A DNA stretch of 64,000 nucleotides from Klebsiella pneumoniae (GTDB lineage Bacteria > Myxococcota_A > UBA796 > SXON01). The stretch is taken from assembly GCA_945861635.1 (NCBI GenBank), contig CAMAWH010000015.1, positions 1 to 64,000 on the forward strand, written 5' to 3'. The notes beneath the pieces were generated by a model that did not search any database, was not told the DNA's origin, and saw nothing but the letters and a program-made list of their open reading frames with translations. Below, piece by piece: positions 17,662 to 26,243 of the stretch (position 1 is the first letter of the stretch; the number at the start of each line of letters is the position of its first letter). The translations under genes and the position numbers were made by a program.

Positions 17662-18933
17662 TTGCTCCCCGCTGTTCCTCACCTCGACTATGCTGCATTT
17701 GCCCGCGACCTCGACGCGCTGCGCGCAGAGGTGGAGCCAGCGGTTGCTCCTCACGCCCACGCCCACATGCGGCGTCAGGCGCTCATTGGGCGGCTGTGCA
17801 CGATCGTCGGGTACGCGACGGCGTGGATCGCGCCCAACCCGATCTCCGCGGGTTTGATCGCGCTCGGCATTTCGACGCGGTGGACGATCGTCGCCCACCA
17901 TACCTCTCACCGTGGGCTCGATCGCATCGAGGGTGTCCCGGTTGCGGAGACGAGCAAGGGTTTTGCGAAGGGGTGGCGACGGTGGGCGGACTGGTTCGAC
18001 TGGCTCGATCCCGACGCGTGGGACTACGAGCACAACAAGCTTCACCACTACCATACGGGAGAATTGGCGGACCCGGATTTGGTCGAGGCGCAGTTGGAGC
18101 GCGTGCGCGTGAGCCCCAAGCCGATGTGGGTGAAAAGGCTCGTCGTCCTGTTGTATGCGTTTACCTGGAAGTTCACCTACTACGCGCCGAATATCTTCGT
18201 CCTACATCGGCGTGAGCGCCGGCGGAAGGCGGAGCGCCGCGCCGTCGATAATGCGGCGGTCCACACGGACGTGGACCTGCTCCGCGCGTGGAGCCCGTTC
18301 AACGAGGACGGGGGGGCGTTCTGGAAAAGCGTCGCATTGCCGTACCTGCTTCTGCGGCTCGTTGTCCTTCCCGCGATCCTCCTTCCCTTCGGGGCGTGGG
18401 CCGCGGGAAGCGTCCTCGCGAACACCCTGCTCGCCGAGCTCCTGACGGGCCTCCACACGTTCATCATCGTCGTTCCCAACCACGCGGGTGACGACATGCA
18501 TCGGTTTGATCGCCCGCCTTCCGACCGCGCGGAGTTCTACGTGCGGCAGGTGCTCGGGTCGGTGAACTTTCGCACCGGAGGGGCGGTCAACGACTTCCTT
18601 CACGGGTTCCTGAACTACCAGATCGAGCATCATCTGTGGCCCGATCTGCCGCCTCTCGCCTACCAAATGGCGGCTCCGCGGGTCCGCGAGATATGCGCGC
18701 GGCACGGCGCGCCCTACGTGCAGGAAAGCGTCTTTGTCCGTTTCTGGAAGCTCATCGATATTATGGTTGGCTCAACCTCGATGATTTCGAGCACCACGCT
18801 GTCGAAGGCCGACCGGGAGTCGGCGGCGGCGGCCGGAGCTGGTGCCCACTCACGGAGCGTCGATCAACCGTGGAACACGTGTGAACTCGCGATTCGGCCG
18901 TCTCTGACGACGAGCACTTCGGCCACCACGTAG
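17662..18933 (+). CDS. Membrane fatty-acid desaturase-like protein
   Basis: 423 residues from a TTG. Three histidine boxes place it in the membrane desaturase/hydroxylase superfamily: HHTSH (79-83), HNKLHHYH (124-131) and QIEHH (320-324). The last is the form found in front-end and related acyl desaturases. Hydrophobic segments occur around residues 41-75, 155-182 and 225-272. The enzyme would introduce a double bond into a lipid acyl chain using a diiron centre. The last about 23 codons overlap the converging SnoaL-like gene, and this Ser/Thr-rich tail may not be conserved. Confidence 0.87.
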   Translation: MLPAVPHLDYAAFARDLDALRAEVEPAVAPHAHAHMRRQALIGRLCTIVGYATAWIAPNPISAGLIALGISTRWTIVAHHTSHRGLDRIEGVPVAETSKGFAKGWRRWADWFDWLDPDAWDYEHNKLHHYHTGELADPDLVEAQLERVRVSPKPMWVKRLVVLLYAFTWKFTYYAPNIFVLHRRERRRKAERRAVDNAAVHTDVDLLRAWSPFNEDGGAFWKSVALPYLLLRLVVLPAILLPFGAWAAGSVLANTLLAELLTGLHTFIIVVPNHAGDDMHRFDRPPSDRAEFYVRQVLGSVNFRTGGAVNDFLHGFLNYQIEHHLWPDLPPLAYQMAAPRVREICARHGAPYVQESVFVRFWKLIDIMVGSTSMISSTTLSKADRESAAAAGAGAHSRSVDQPWNTCELAIRPSLTTSTSATT

Positions 18934-19229
18934 CTGGCTTCTCCGGCGTTCACGCGTAGATATTCCATGAACACCCGGTCGCCGGATGCCGTGAGGTGCA
19001 GCGCGTCGTAGCGCAGCCCAGGAAGGCGATCCATCGCATCGCGCCACCATGCACGAAGCGCAGGCTTTCCATTTATTTGTCCATCACTTTCGGGGTGCCG
19101 CGCCCGCAACTTCGGGGAGGTGTGGACCGCGTCCTCCGCGTACAGGGCGAGCAGGCCGTCGAGATCGCGGCCATTGAACGCATCGAGCCAGCGCACGGCA
19201 AGCTCCTTCAGGGCGTTGGTTGGGTTCAT
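18864..19229 (-). CDS. SnoaL-like / NTF2-fold protein
   Basis: 121 residues. The N-terminal helix with VRWLDAFNGRDLDGLLALYAEDAVHTSP is typical of SnoaL/ketosteroid-isomerase-like proteins. WWRDAMDRLPGLRYD and the C-terminal strands VVAEVLVVRDGRIASSHVFHG follow. Members may be isomerases, cyclases or ligand-binding proteins, so the role is open. The 3' end overlaps the converging desaturase gene by 70 bases. Confidence 0.8.
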   Translation of the reverse strand: MNPTNALKELAVRWLDAFNGRDLDGLLALYAEDAVHTSPKLRARHPESDGQINGKPALRAWWRDAMDRLPGLRYDALHLTASGDRVFMEYLRVNAGEASYVVAEVLVVRDGRIASSHVFHG

Positions 19230-19266
19230 CGCCGCCGCCTAACCGGGCGCGTTAGCCCTCCACGCC

Positions 19267-20580
19267 ATGCCGCGCGTGTACATCAAGACCTTTGGCTGCC
19301 AGATGAACGAGTACGACTCGGGCAAGATTCGCGCCCTACTCGCTGCGGATGGGTTCGAGAGTACCGAAGACGTCAACGACGCGGATCTCGTCGTCGTGAA
19401 CACGTGCAGCATCCGAGAAAAGCCGGAGCAGAAGCTGCACTCCTTCCTCGGTCGCGTGCTGCCGATGAAGCGCACGCGGCCGCTGACGGTCGCGATTGCC
19501 GGGTGCGTCGCGCAGATGGACGGGCCGAATCTTTTCCGAAAGTATCCGAAGGTTGACCTCGTATTTGGCCCGGACGCGGTGCCGAAGGTACGCGACATGG
19601 TCTTGGCCAGCCGTACGCGGCGCGTGCTGGACGTGGAGTTTCTGGACGGCGATACCTACCCGTTCCCAACCGACGTTGACCCGGATGCGGCCGAGCAGAT
19701 CGGCGCGTTCGTCACCATCCAGAAAGGGTGCGACAATCGATGCACGTTCTGCATCGTTCCAACGACGCGTGGGGGTGAGGTTTCGCGGCCGGCAACGGAG
19801 ATCATCGACGAGGTGCATGCCTTGGTGGCCCGGGGCGTGCGCGAGATCACGCTGATCGGGCAAAATGTGAACAGCTACGGCCTCAAGGTGCCGGGCCTGC
19901 CAACGTTTGCCGAGTTGCTCCGCCTCGTCCACGACGTCGATGGCGTCGAGGTGATCCGCTACACCACATCCCACCCGCGTGACATGGGTCCGGACGTCGT
20001 GGCGTGCTATCGCGACCTTCCAAAACTGGCGTCTCACCTCCACCTTCCCGTCCAGAGTGGAAGCGATCGCGTTTTGCGCCGGATGAAGCGGTTCTACTCG
20101 CGTCAGCACTATCTGGACGTCGTGAGCGCGCTGAGGGATGCGCGTCCCGATCTCGTGCTGTCTACCGATGTGATCGTGGGTTTCCCGGGCGAATCGGACG
20201 AGGATTTTGAGGAGACGATGACGCTGCTGGAAGCCGTTCGCTTCCAGGCATCCTTCAGTTTCAAGTACTCTCCGCGGCCCGGAACCCCGGCGCTGCGGTT
20301 GATGGACGACGCGGTTTCGGCGCCCGTAGCGCAGGCCCGATTGGAGCGCTTTCAGGCGCGACAGCGCGAAATAGCGCTCGAAGAACATGGGAAGTTGGTG
20401 GGAAATACCCTCCAAGTCCTTGTCGAGGGTCCATCCGCGCACGACGAGGGTGTGGCGTGCGGTCGGACATCAACGTTCAAGACCGTAAACTTCCCGAGTA
20501 CTACGCCGATTCCCGGCGAGTGGGTCGCGGTGTCCGTTACCCGCGGGTTCGCGAACACTTTGCGGGGCGAACGGGTCTGA
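19267..20580 (+). CDS. miaB: tRNA-2-methylthio-N6-dimethylallyladenosine synthase
   Basis: Radical-SAM methylthiotransferase that modifies adenosine 37 of tRNAs reading UNN codons. 437 residues. The UPF0004 domain (about 1-125) has three Cys (11, 47, 80) for the auxiliary [4Fe-4S] cluster: FGCQMNEYDSG, NTCSIR, AGCVAQ. The radical SAM domain has CDNRCTFC (C155, C159, C162), GQNVNSYG and HLPVQSGSDRVLRRMKR. A TRAM-like C-terminal domain follows from about residue 375. SIREKPEQKLHS distinguishes MiaB from RimO and MtaB. It stands alone between converging neighbours. Confidence 0.96.
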   Translation: MPRVYIKTFGCQMNEYDSGKIRALLAADGFESTEDVNDADLVVVNTCSIREKPEQKLHSFLGRVLPMKRTRPLTVAIAGCVAQMDGPNLFRKYPKVDLVFGPDAVPKVRDMVLASRTRRVLDVEFLDGDTYPFPTDVDPDAAEQIGAFVTIQKGCDNRCTFCIVPTTRGGEVSRPATEIIDEVHALVARGVREITLIGQNVNSYGLKVPGLPTFAELLRLVHDVDGVEVIRYTTSHPRDMGPDVVACYRDLPKLASHLHLPVQSGSDRVLRRMKRFYSRQHYLDVVSALRDARPDLVLSTDVIVGFPGESDEDFEETMTLLEAVRFQASFSFKYSPRPGTPALRLMDDAVSAPVAQARLERFQARQREIALEEHGKLVGNTLQVLVEGPSAHDEGVACGRTSTFKTVNFPSTTPIPGEWVAVSVTRGFANTLRGERV

Positions 20581-20605
20581 ACGTGGTCCGCCGCAGCTGC
20601 AGCGC

Positions 20606-20956
20606 CTAGTTGCTGGCCGCTCCAGCGGCAACGGCGAAAATAACAATCGCAAAGTACGCAACGTAGACCAACAGCAAGCCGCACCAGAGGATGCCGAGTC
20701 CGACGCTGATGCCGCCGCCAACCAAACCGCTCTTGGCCGCTGCGTCCTCCGCTGTCCCCGGGGCGCCGCCGGCGTTCGTTGCGAGGTAGAGCGCGTACGC
20801 TCCCAGCGGCAGAGCCAGCAGCCACGGAAAGTAGCAGCAACACGGGGCCAGCGCGCCGAGGCTCAGTGCGCCGACGCCCGCCCACATCGCCTTTATGGCG
20901 TTTGCGCCGGGTTCCGAGCCTACGTCTTCCGAGAAGCCGTACGGATCCTGAGCCAA
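20606..20956 (-). CDS. Small membrane protein
   Basis: 116 residues with a TTG start directly abutting the stop of the upstream gene. There are two predicted membrane regions: GALSLGALAPCCCYFPWLLA with three consecutive Cys (about residues 31-60), and the C-terminal ISVGLGILWCGLLLVYVAY and following (about 83-112). The layout recalls DUF4190-like small membrane proteins, without a firm match. Function unknown. Confidence 0.65.
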   Translation of the reverse strand: MAQDPYGFSEDVGSEPGANAIKAMWAGVGALSLGALAPCCCYFPWLLALPLGAYALYLATNAGGAPGTAEDAAAKSGLVGGGISVGLGILWCGLLLVYVAYFAIVIFAVAAGAASN

Positions 20957-21595
20957 TCAGCTGCCGAGCGCGTAGGTGGCGGTACGGGTGAACAGGAGCT
21001 CCGGCTTGCCCGCAGCGCTGGACGCCTTCGAAACGCGGACTTCCAGCACGCCAGCACCCGACGGTACCGGCGCAAACATGCGGAAGAACTGGATCGACGG
21101 CCCCTTGTCTGCAATTGCGTCACGCGTCACCTGCATCCGCGACTCTGCGACCTTCTTTCCGTCTGCGATGGCTTCGGCGACCAACCAGTAGGCCACGCCA
21201 TCGAACTCCGCACGATTACGAGCATACAACACCGGGATTTCGAGAACCACCGCATCGCTGTCCATGAACACGATGCTCGGCGCCCAGTTGTCCTTGAGTG
21301 GGGACGCGCCGGCGACGTCGAGCGGCATCTTGGAGGCAGCGCCGAGTCCGTATTTCGGATTGGAAAAGCCCGTCAGGTCCTTCTCGTCCTCCTCTTTCGT
21401 CTCCAGCTTGACCGGGGCGGTGTACGAGGGGATGTCGATATCGTCATCCGCCTTGAACGCGCCCGAATCAGGGACGCCGGCGTTCGCGCCCTTCTTTTCC
21501 GGTGTGCTTTCCTTGAAGAAATCGTCTTCGTCGTCACCGGCCCATGCAAGAGAGGGGGAGAGGAGGGCAGCGATAACGGCCATGCGGAGGATCAT
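20957..21595 (-). CDS. Exported protein of unknown function
   Basis: 212 residues. ATG 21595 is preferred over earlier in-frame codons because AGGAG lies 5 bases upstream and the product then starts with a clean signal peptide (MILRMAVIAALLSPSLAWAG). The mature region opens with an acidic linker (DDEDDFFKE) and has a strand-rich second half (SIVFMDSDAVVLEIPVLY, YWLVAEAIADG, GAGVLEVRVSKAS). It is followed without gap by the small membrane protein gene, so the two are probably co-transcribed. No family recognised. Confidence 0.7.
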   Translation of the reverse strand: MILRMAVIAALLSPSLAWAGDDEDDFFKESTPEKKGANAGVPDSGAFKADDDIDIPSYTAPVKLETKEEDEKDLTGFSNPKYGLGAASKMPLDVAGASPLKDNWAPSIVFMDSDAVVLEIPVLYARNRAEFDGVAYWLVAEAIADGKKVAESRMQVTRDAIADKGPSIQFFRMFAPVPSGAGVLEVRVSKASSAAGKPELLFTRTATYALGS

Positions 21596-21677
21596 CGGCA
21601 CTCCTTGCGCGGGTTGCGCGCGGCTCAAACGAGCCTGAAACGGCAGAGAGGATAGACGGTGACGCGGAAAAGTCAAC

Positions 21678-22976
21678 TTGCGGAACCCCTACGCCGTCGC
21701 CGCCTTCCGTGTGACACGTGCGCGGCGCCTCGTAGAGGGCTTCGACCCGATGCCCGTGCTGGTGCTCGCGGTGGCCGCCGCGGCCGTACCGTTGGCCAGG
21801 GGGTCGCTGTATCGTTGGGTGGATGGGCCTCCACTGGCGTTTCAACTTGGATTTTCGGGCCTTGTCGCGCGAATCGGACTCTGCCTCGGCGCGCTGTTAT
21901 GCCTGACGACGTATGACGCGTTGGTGCGCGGGCCGGACCGTGGAGTGGTCGATCTCCACCCGCTGCTGCCGCGTCGCTATTTATCGGCGCGCTTGGCCGA
22001 GATCTTCCGTGCACGCGTGTGGTGGTTGGCCGTTGCCACCACGTTCCTTGTGCCGGTGTGGCGGCATACCGACGCGGTGGTTCTCGGTGTCGTTGTCTTG
22101 GCGGGGGCGTGGGTCGGCGGCATCGGCGTGGGCGCCGGGGTCAACCTGGCCGCGTCCGGGTTCGCCACGAACCCGCGGTGGGCACCGCTGCTGGACGCCG
22201 TGCGCGGGGAAAATCCTAGGATTCAAGCGGCGTTTCTTTGGGCGCCCGGCGTGGCTTTGACGGGTGCCGGCTTGGCCACCGTGGCGGCCACGGTTGGCCT
22301 GGGCGACCTGCTCGCCCATCCCGACGTCGTAAGCTATGGACTGCTGCTCGTACCGTTTTTGGCAGGTGGCGCCGGCGTCGTACTCGCGTATTCGAGCACG
22401 GATGCCATGGTAAGGATTCCCGCGGTCCTTGCCGACATCGAGGCGACGTGGGCTAGCGTCGAAAGCGCACGTGAGTCACGCGCGGCGTACCTCGACTGGC
22501 TCGTGCCGCGGCTTCCGGCTTCCATGCGCGCGGAGTTCCTGAAGGAGCTGCGCCACGGCTGGCGGGGGCTGCGTCCCTGGCTGACGGGGGCGTGGCCGCT
22601 GGGATTACTGGGTGCGGCGGCTGGGTGGACCGCCGATGCCGCAGGTGCGGCCCGGCTCGCCTGGGTCGGCACGGCGGCGCTGGGCGTGGTGGGTTTCGTT
22701 GGGACGCGACTCGCGGCGTCCGAGCCGGGTTGGCTTGAGCTCCTGCTCCCCCGCCGGTACCGCCGACGTGCGCGTGCGTTGGCGATTTTTTCATGGATGC
22801 AGCCGGTGATCTGGCCGGGCGTCTTCGCGATTCTCGTACGTCAGCACACCCTCTCGCCGGCCCCGCTGCTCATCGGCAGCGCCGTTTTGCTTGCCGTCTC
22901 CGGAACGCTGATGCGGCCGCGCTATTACGTGCCGACCGCGGTGGCTGTATCCGCGTCGGCCGGGTGGCTGTTGTGA
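21678..22976 (+). CDS. Predicted ABC transporter permease
   Basis: 432 residues from a TTG, with about ten hydrophobic segments spread along the length (for example PVLVLAVAAAAVPLA, GLCLGALLCLTTYDAL, WWLAVATTFLVPVW, AVVLGVVVLAGAWVGGIGVG). It ends in a run of transmembrane stretches. I do not recognise a named permease family. The downstream ATP-binding subunit overlaps it by 4 bases (GTGA), so it is almost certainly the membrane partner of that ATPase. A short cytoplasmic helix region with many Arg/Glu lies around residues 255-295. The substrate is not evident. Confidence 0.75.
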   Translation: MRNPYAVAAFRVTRARRLVEGFDPMPVLVLAVAAAAVPLARGSLYRWVDGPPLAFQLGFSGLVARIGLCLGALLCLTTYDALVRGPDRGVVDLHPLLPRRYLSARLAEIFRARVWWLAVATTFLVPVWRHTDAVVLGVVVLAGAWVGGIGVGAGVNLAASGFATNPRWAPLLDAVRGENPRIQAAFLWAPGVALTGAGLATVAATVGLGDLLAHPDVVSYGLLLVPFLAGGAGVVLAYSSTDAMVRIPAVLADIEATWASVESARESRAAYLDWLVPRLPASMRAEFLKELRHGWRGLRPWLTGAWPLGLLGAAAGWTADAAGAARLAWVGTAALGVVGFVGTRLAASEPGWLELLLPRRYRRRARALAIFSWMQPVIWPGVFAILVRQHTLSPAPLLIGSAVLLAVSGTLMRPRYYVPTAVAVSASAGWLL

Positions 22977-23677
22977 GCGCGGGGGCGTCCATCGTCGTCG
23001 TCGCGGTGCGGAAACGCTTTGCGCGAACGGTCGCGCTCGATTGCGTCGATCTGGCGCTGCGCCCTGGTGAACTGGTGGGCTTGATCGGCCACAACGGCGC
23101 GGGCAAGTCCACGCTGTTCAAGATCCTATCCGGGCAGCTGCTCCCGGGAGAAGGGAGCGTACACGTTGCCGGTCACGACGTCGTCCTCGATCCGGCCGGG
23201 GCGCGCGCCAGCATCGGCTTCGTGCCGGAGGAGCCGGCCCTGTGGGATTACCTGACCGCCCGAGAGTTTTTGGAATTCGTCGTCGGCGTCCGTGGTGGCG
23301 GCGATATTGATGCCGCCTTGCTCCTGGCCGGCCTGGGTGACGATAGCGATCGGCTGATTCGAGAGTACTCGCAGGGGATGCGGCGAAAAACGGCGCTTGC
23401 AGCCGCCCTGGTGTCTCGACCCCCGGTCCTGTTGCTCGACGAGGCGCTCAATGGTCTGGATCCACCGAGTGCCGCGCGCGTGAAGGCAGAACTGCGGGCG
23501 CGCTGTAACGAAGGCGCCACCGTGCTCCTTTCGACTCACGTGCTCGATACGGTGGAGAAAATCGCGGACCGGGTTGTCATGATGGCGGCCGGGCGCGTAA
23601 TCGCCGATGTGCGCGTGGCGGACATCGGTGCGGAGGGCTTGGAGGCGATGTTCCTGGGGATGGTGCGGCCGACCTAG
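22973..23677 (+). CDS. ABC transporter ATP-binding protein
   Basis: 234-residue nucleotide-binding subunit. Walker A is GHNGAGKST, the Q-loop region is SIGFVPEEPALWDYL, the signature is EYSQGMRRK (a variant ABC signature common in CcmA/NatA-type ATPases), Walker B is VLLLDEALNGLD and the H-loop is LLSTHVLDT. The GTG start overlaps the permease stop by 4 bases; this is chosen over a longer upstream frame that would run through the permease. The variant signature and the VPEEPALW segment fit the drug/natrium-type exporter subfamily. Substrate unknown. Confidence 0.92.
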   Translation: MSAGASIVVVAVRKRFARTVALDCVDLALRPGELVGLIGHNGAGKSTLFKILSGQLLPGEGSVHVAGHDVVLDPAGARASIGFVPEEPALWDYLTAREFLEFVVGVRGGGDIDAALLLAGLGDDSDRLIREYSQGMRRKTALAAALVSRPPVLLLDEALNGLDPPSAARVKAELRARCNEGATVLLSTHVLDTVEKIADRVVMMAAGRVIADVRVADIGAEGLEAMFLGMVRPT

Positions 23678-23725
23678 CGCGGCCGGACGGACCCGCCGCG
23701 CGGGCCTTGCGCCGCTCACGATGCG

Positions 23726-24571
23726 CTATCGCAGCGCGCGTAGCTTCCGCAGAATGGATGCATTCGCCGCCAGAGGCCCGCCTGGATTCCAAATTGCCCT
23801 CGGCGGAAGTTCGTTGCGCGGGTGGTCATTGATCTGGAAGAAGGGCAGTGATCCGCCGGCCGCGGCCCGTATCATGCGCTCCGCGTGTCGGACCTCCGCG
23901 GGCTGGGCGTGATCGGGGTACGCCTGCAGGCGAACGTAACCGCATCGTAAGCGCTGAATCGAACGGACAGCCTCACGTGGGCGCCAGTACGTGTCGTCGT
24001 CGAGACCATGCCCGGCGGCGGGCACGAGGATTGTCCCGCCGGCGGTGATGATTTCGCGGTCACTCGGCCCCTCCCAATCGACGAGCCAGCGGACGGGAAG
24101 CGTGCTCCCGGCCAGCGCGCCGACTGCTGCCGCCACGCCGAGCGAAAGGGAGAGCACGCCGACCGTTCCGTCACAGGCAGCATCCTTGAGGAGCCACGCG
24201 ATCGCGGCGCGCACGTCGTCCTGATGCTCCAATCCGCCGAAATCCTCCTCGCCCCAACTCTCGCCCCGGCCGGCGGGGTCGAGGGTGAGTACGGCGTAGC
24301 CGAGGGCCGCGATTTCATGGGCGTTGACGGGGTTGTCTGTGCCCGCCATCGTCCGAATTCCTGCGTGGATCGCGGGGCTGACCACGAGTCCGGGCGAGGG
24401 GCCCGACCCCTCCACCGTCGTGAGCTGCGCCACGATTCGATACCCAACCTGGGAGGTGAGGTGCAATTCGCGGCGTGTGACGGGGGGTAGCCAACGGGCA
24501 CGAACCTGGCGCCACGCCGCCTGAAGTCGCCAAGCGGCGCGCACCGTCGGGTGGGTAGGGAACACCGCCAT
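23726..24571 (-). CDS. Alpha/beta hydrolase-fold protein
   Basis: 281 residues, no signal peptide. GLVVSPAIHAGIRT, ALGYAVLTLDPAGRGESWG and the nucleophile elbow GVLSLSLGVAAAV follow the order of cephalosporin-deacetylase/dienelactone-hydrolase-like proteins. The elbow reads S-x-S-x-G rather than G-x-S-x-G, but the Ser is kept. A possible acid lies in DHPRNELPP or DDDTYWRP, and the His in AGHGLDDD or DHAQPAE; the triad cannot be assigned with certainty. It is separated by 48 bases from the converging ABC gene and is transcribed alone. Confidence 0.75.
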   Translation of the reverse strand: MAVFPTHPTVRAAWRLQAAWRQVRARWLPPVTRRELHLTSQVGYRIVAQLTTVEGSGPSPGLVVSPAIHAGIRTMAGTDNPVNAHEIAALGYAVLTLDPAGRGESWGEEDFGGLEHQDDVRAAIAWLLKDAACDGTVGVLSLSLGVAAAVGALAGSTLPVRWLVDWEGPSDREIITAGGTILVPAAGHGLDDDTYWRPREAVRSIQRLRCGYVRLQAYPDHAQPAEVRHAERMIRAAAGGSLPFFQINDHPRNELPPRAIWNPGGPLAANASILRKLRALR

Positions 24572-24621
24572 CGCCGGGCGCTTATCGCGCGCATCCGGGT
24601 GCGGTGGTAAGCTCCCGCATC

Positions 24622-24956
24622 ATGCTCCTGCTTGCCTCCCTGCTCGGCTGCGCCGAGACCTCGTGCGACTCTGGTGAAAAGTTCAACCTGGATGGCCTGT
24701 GCGTCACCGACACGGGCCTTGGATTCGAGGTCAAAGCCGACGCGGACACCGACACGGATGCCGACGCCGATGCCGACGCCGATGCCGACGCCGATGCCGA
24801 CGCCGATGCCGATTCAGGGGCCGATAGCGGTGCGGATACCGCAACCGACTCCGGCGGCGGTGGTGCGGAGGTTCGCGGCGCCGGTGGCGCCTTCTTCGGC
24901 GAACTGCTTCGCGGGGCGTTGGTGTTCGCGCGGTCGATCATTGGCGGAGAATCTTG

Positions 24957-24960
<4 letters not shown>
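24622..24960 (+). CDS. Asp-rich lipoprotein 1
   Basis: 112 residues. ATG 24622 gives MLLLASLLGCAE, a short signal with a lipobox Cys, and is preferred to the GTG at 24604. Residues about 39-70 are a DA/DT dipeptide run encoded by a 12-base tandem repeat, followed by SGADSGADTATDSGGGG and a short hydrophobic end. It looks like an anchored acidic spacer with almost no folded domain. It overlaps the next lipoprotein gene by 4 bases. Similar Asp-rich linkers are common after the lipobox in myxobacterial-type surface proteins. Confidence 0.7.
24757..24813 (+). repeat. Tandem 12-bp repeat encoding DADA
   Basis: About 4.75 copies of gatgccgacgcc, in frame within lipoprotein 1, encoding alternating Asp and Ala. 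Confidence 0.9.
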
Positions 24961-25541
<581 letters not shown>

Positions 25542-25557
25542 CGGCTACATTGTGGGC

Positions 25558-26232
25558 ATGGTCCTCCTGCTTGCGGCGTGCGTGTTTCCCTCCACCCCGA
25601 AGGAAAACGATCCGCCCGACGAGTGCGTGCCCCCCTTCTGTCTCGGAGATCGTTTTGATGACAGCGGCAATTCCCACGACACAGGGTGGGATGACACGGG
25701 GTGGGGTGACACGGGCCAGTGGCGAGACACCGGCGATCAGGACGCTGACGTGGATGTCGACGTCGATGCGGACACCGGCTTGGCGTACATGTTCTATGTC
25801 GGAGATGCCACGGTTTCTGATGGAGAGTTCGTGAGCGGTCACTTCGGTAGCCGGTACTATGGCGTCCGCGCCGGCGAAAACATTTGTGAGGCCGTTGGGG
25901 AGTTCGTGGCGCCTGCGGCCCCTGCGCTCCCCTGCCCGAACTGCACCTGGGCGTTCGACCTGAAGGTCGACAACACCGTGGCGGACGGGGATCACTGCGC
26001 CGAATTCGGCGTTGGCGACGGCATGTGGGATGGACTGGATTACGGCTGGGGCTATGCGCCGACCTACGCCTACGGCGTCTACACCCTCGAAAAGGTGGTG
26101 CTGCTGCTGTACGAAGGCGCTTGGTATCCCTTTTTCTTCAACTACAGCGGCTATGAGAACGTGACGGGAGACGCAGAGGATCTGTCCTTCACGCGGCAAG
26201 CGTCGAATTATTATTACTATTACTACCTGTAG
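25558..26232 (+). CDS. Asp-rich lipoprotein 3 with poly-Tyr C-terminus
   Basis: 224 residues. ATG 25558 (MVLLLAACV, lipobox) is preferred to GTG 25552. The linker holds repeated DTGW/DTGQ units and DVDVDVDADTG. The folded part (about residues 75-210) is strand-rich with aromatic residues and paired Cys (ENICEAVG, LPCPNCTW, GDHCAEFG). The last residues are NYYYYYYL, six consecutive Tyr, encoded by an unusually AT-rich stretch. It follows lipoprotein 2 by 16 bases and precedes the ABC exporter by 11, so all may be one operon. Confidence 0.75.
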   Translation: MVLLLAACVFPSTPKENDPPDECVPPFCLGDRFDDSGNSHDTGWDDTGWGDTGQWRDTGDQDADVDVDVDADTGLAYMFYVGDATVSDGEFVSGHFGSRYYGVRAGENICEAVGEFVAPAAPALPCPNCTWAFDLKVDNTVADGDHCAEFGVGDGMWDGLDYGWGYAPTYAYGVYTLEKVVLLLYEGAWYPFFFNYSGYENVTGDAEDLSFTRQASNYYYYYYL

Positions 26233-26243
26233 TTTCGTCGCAC

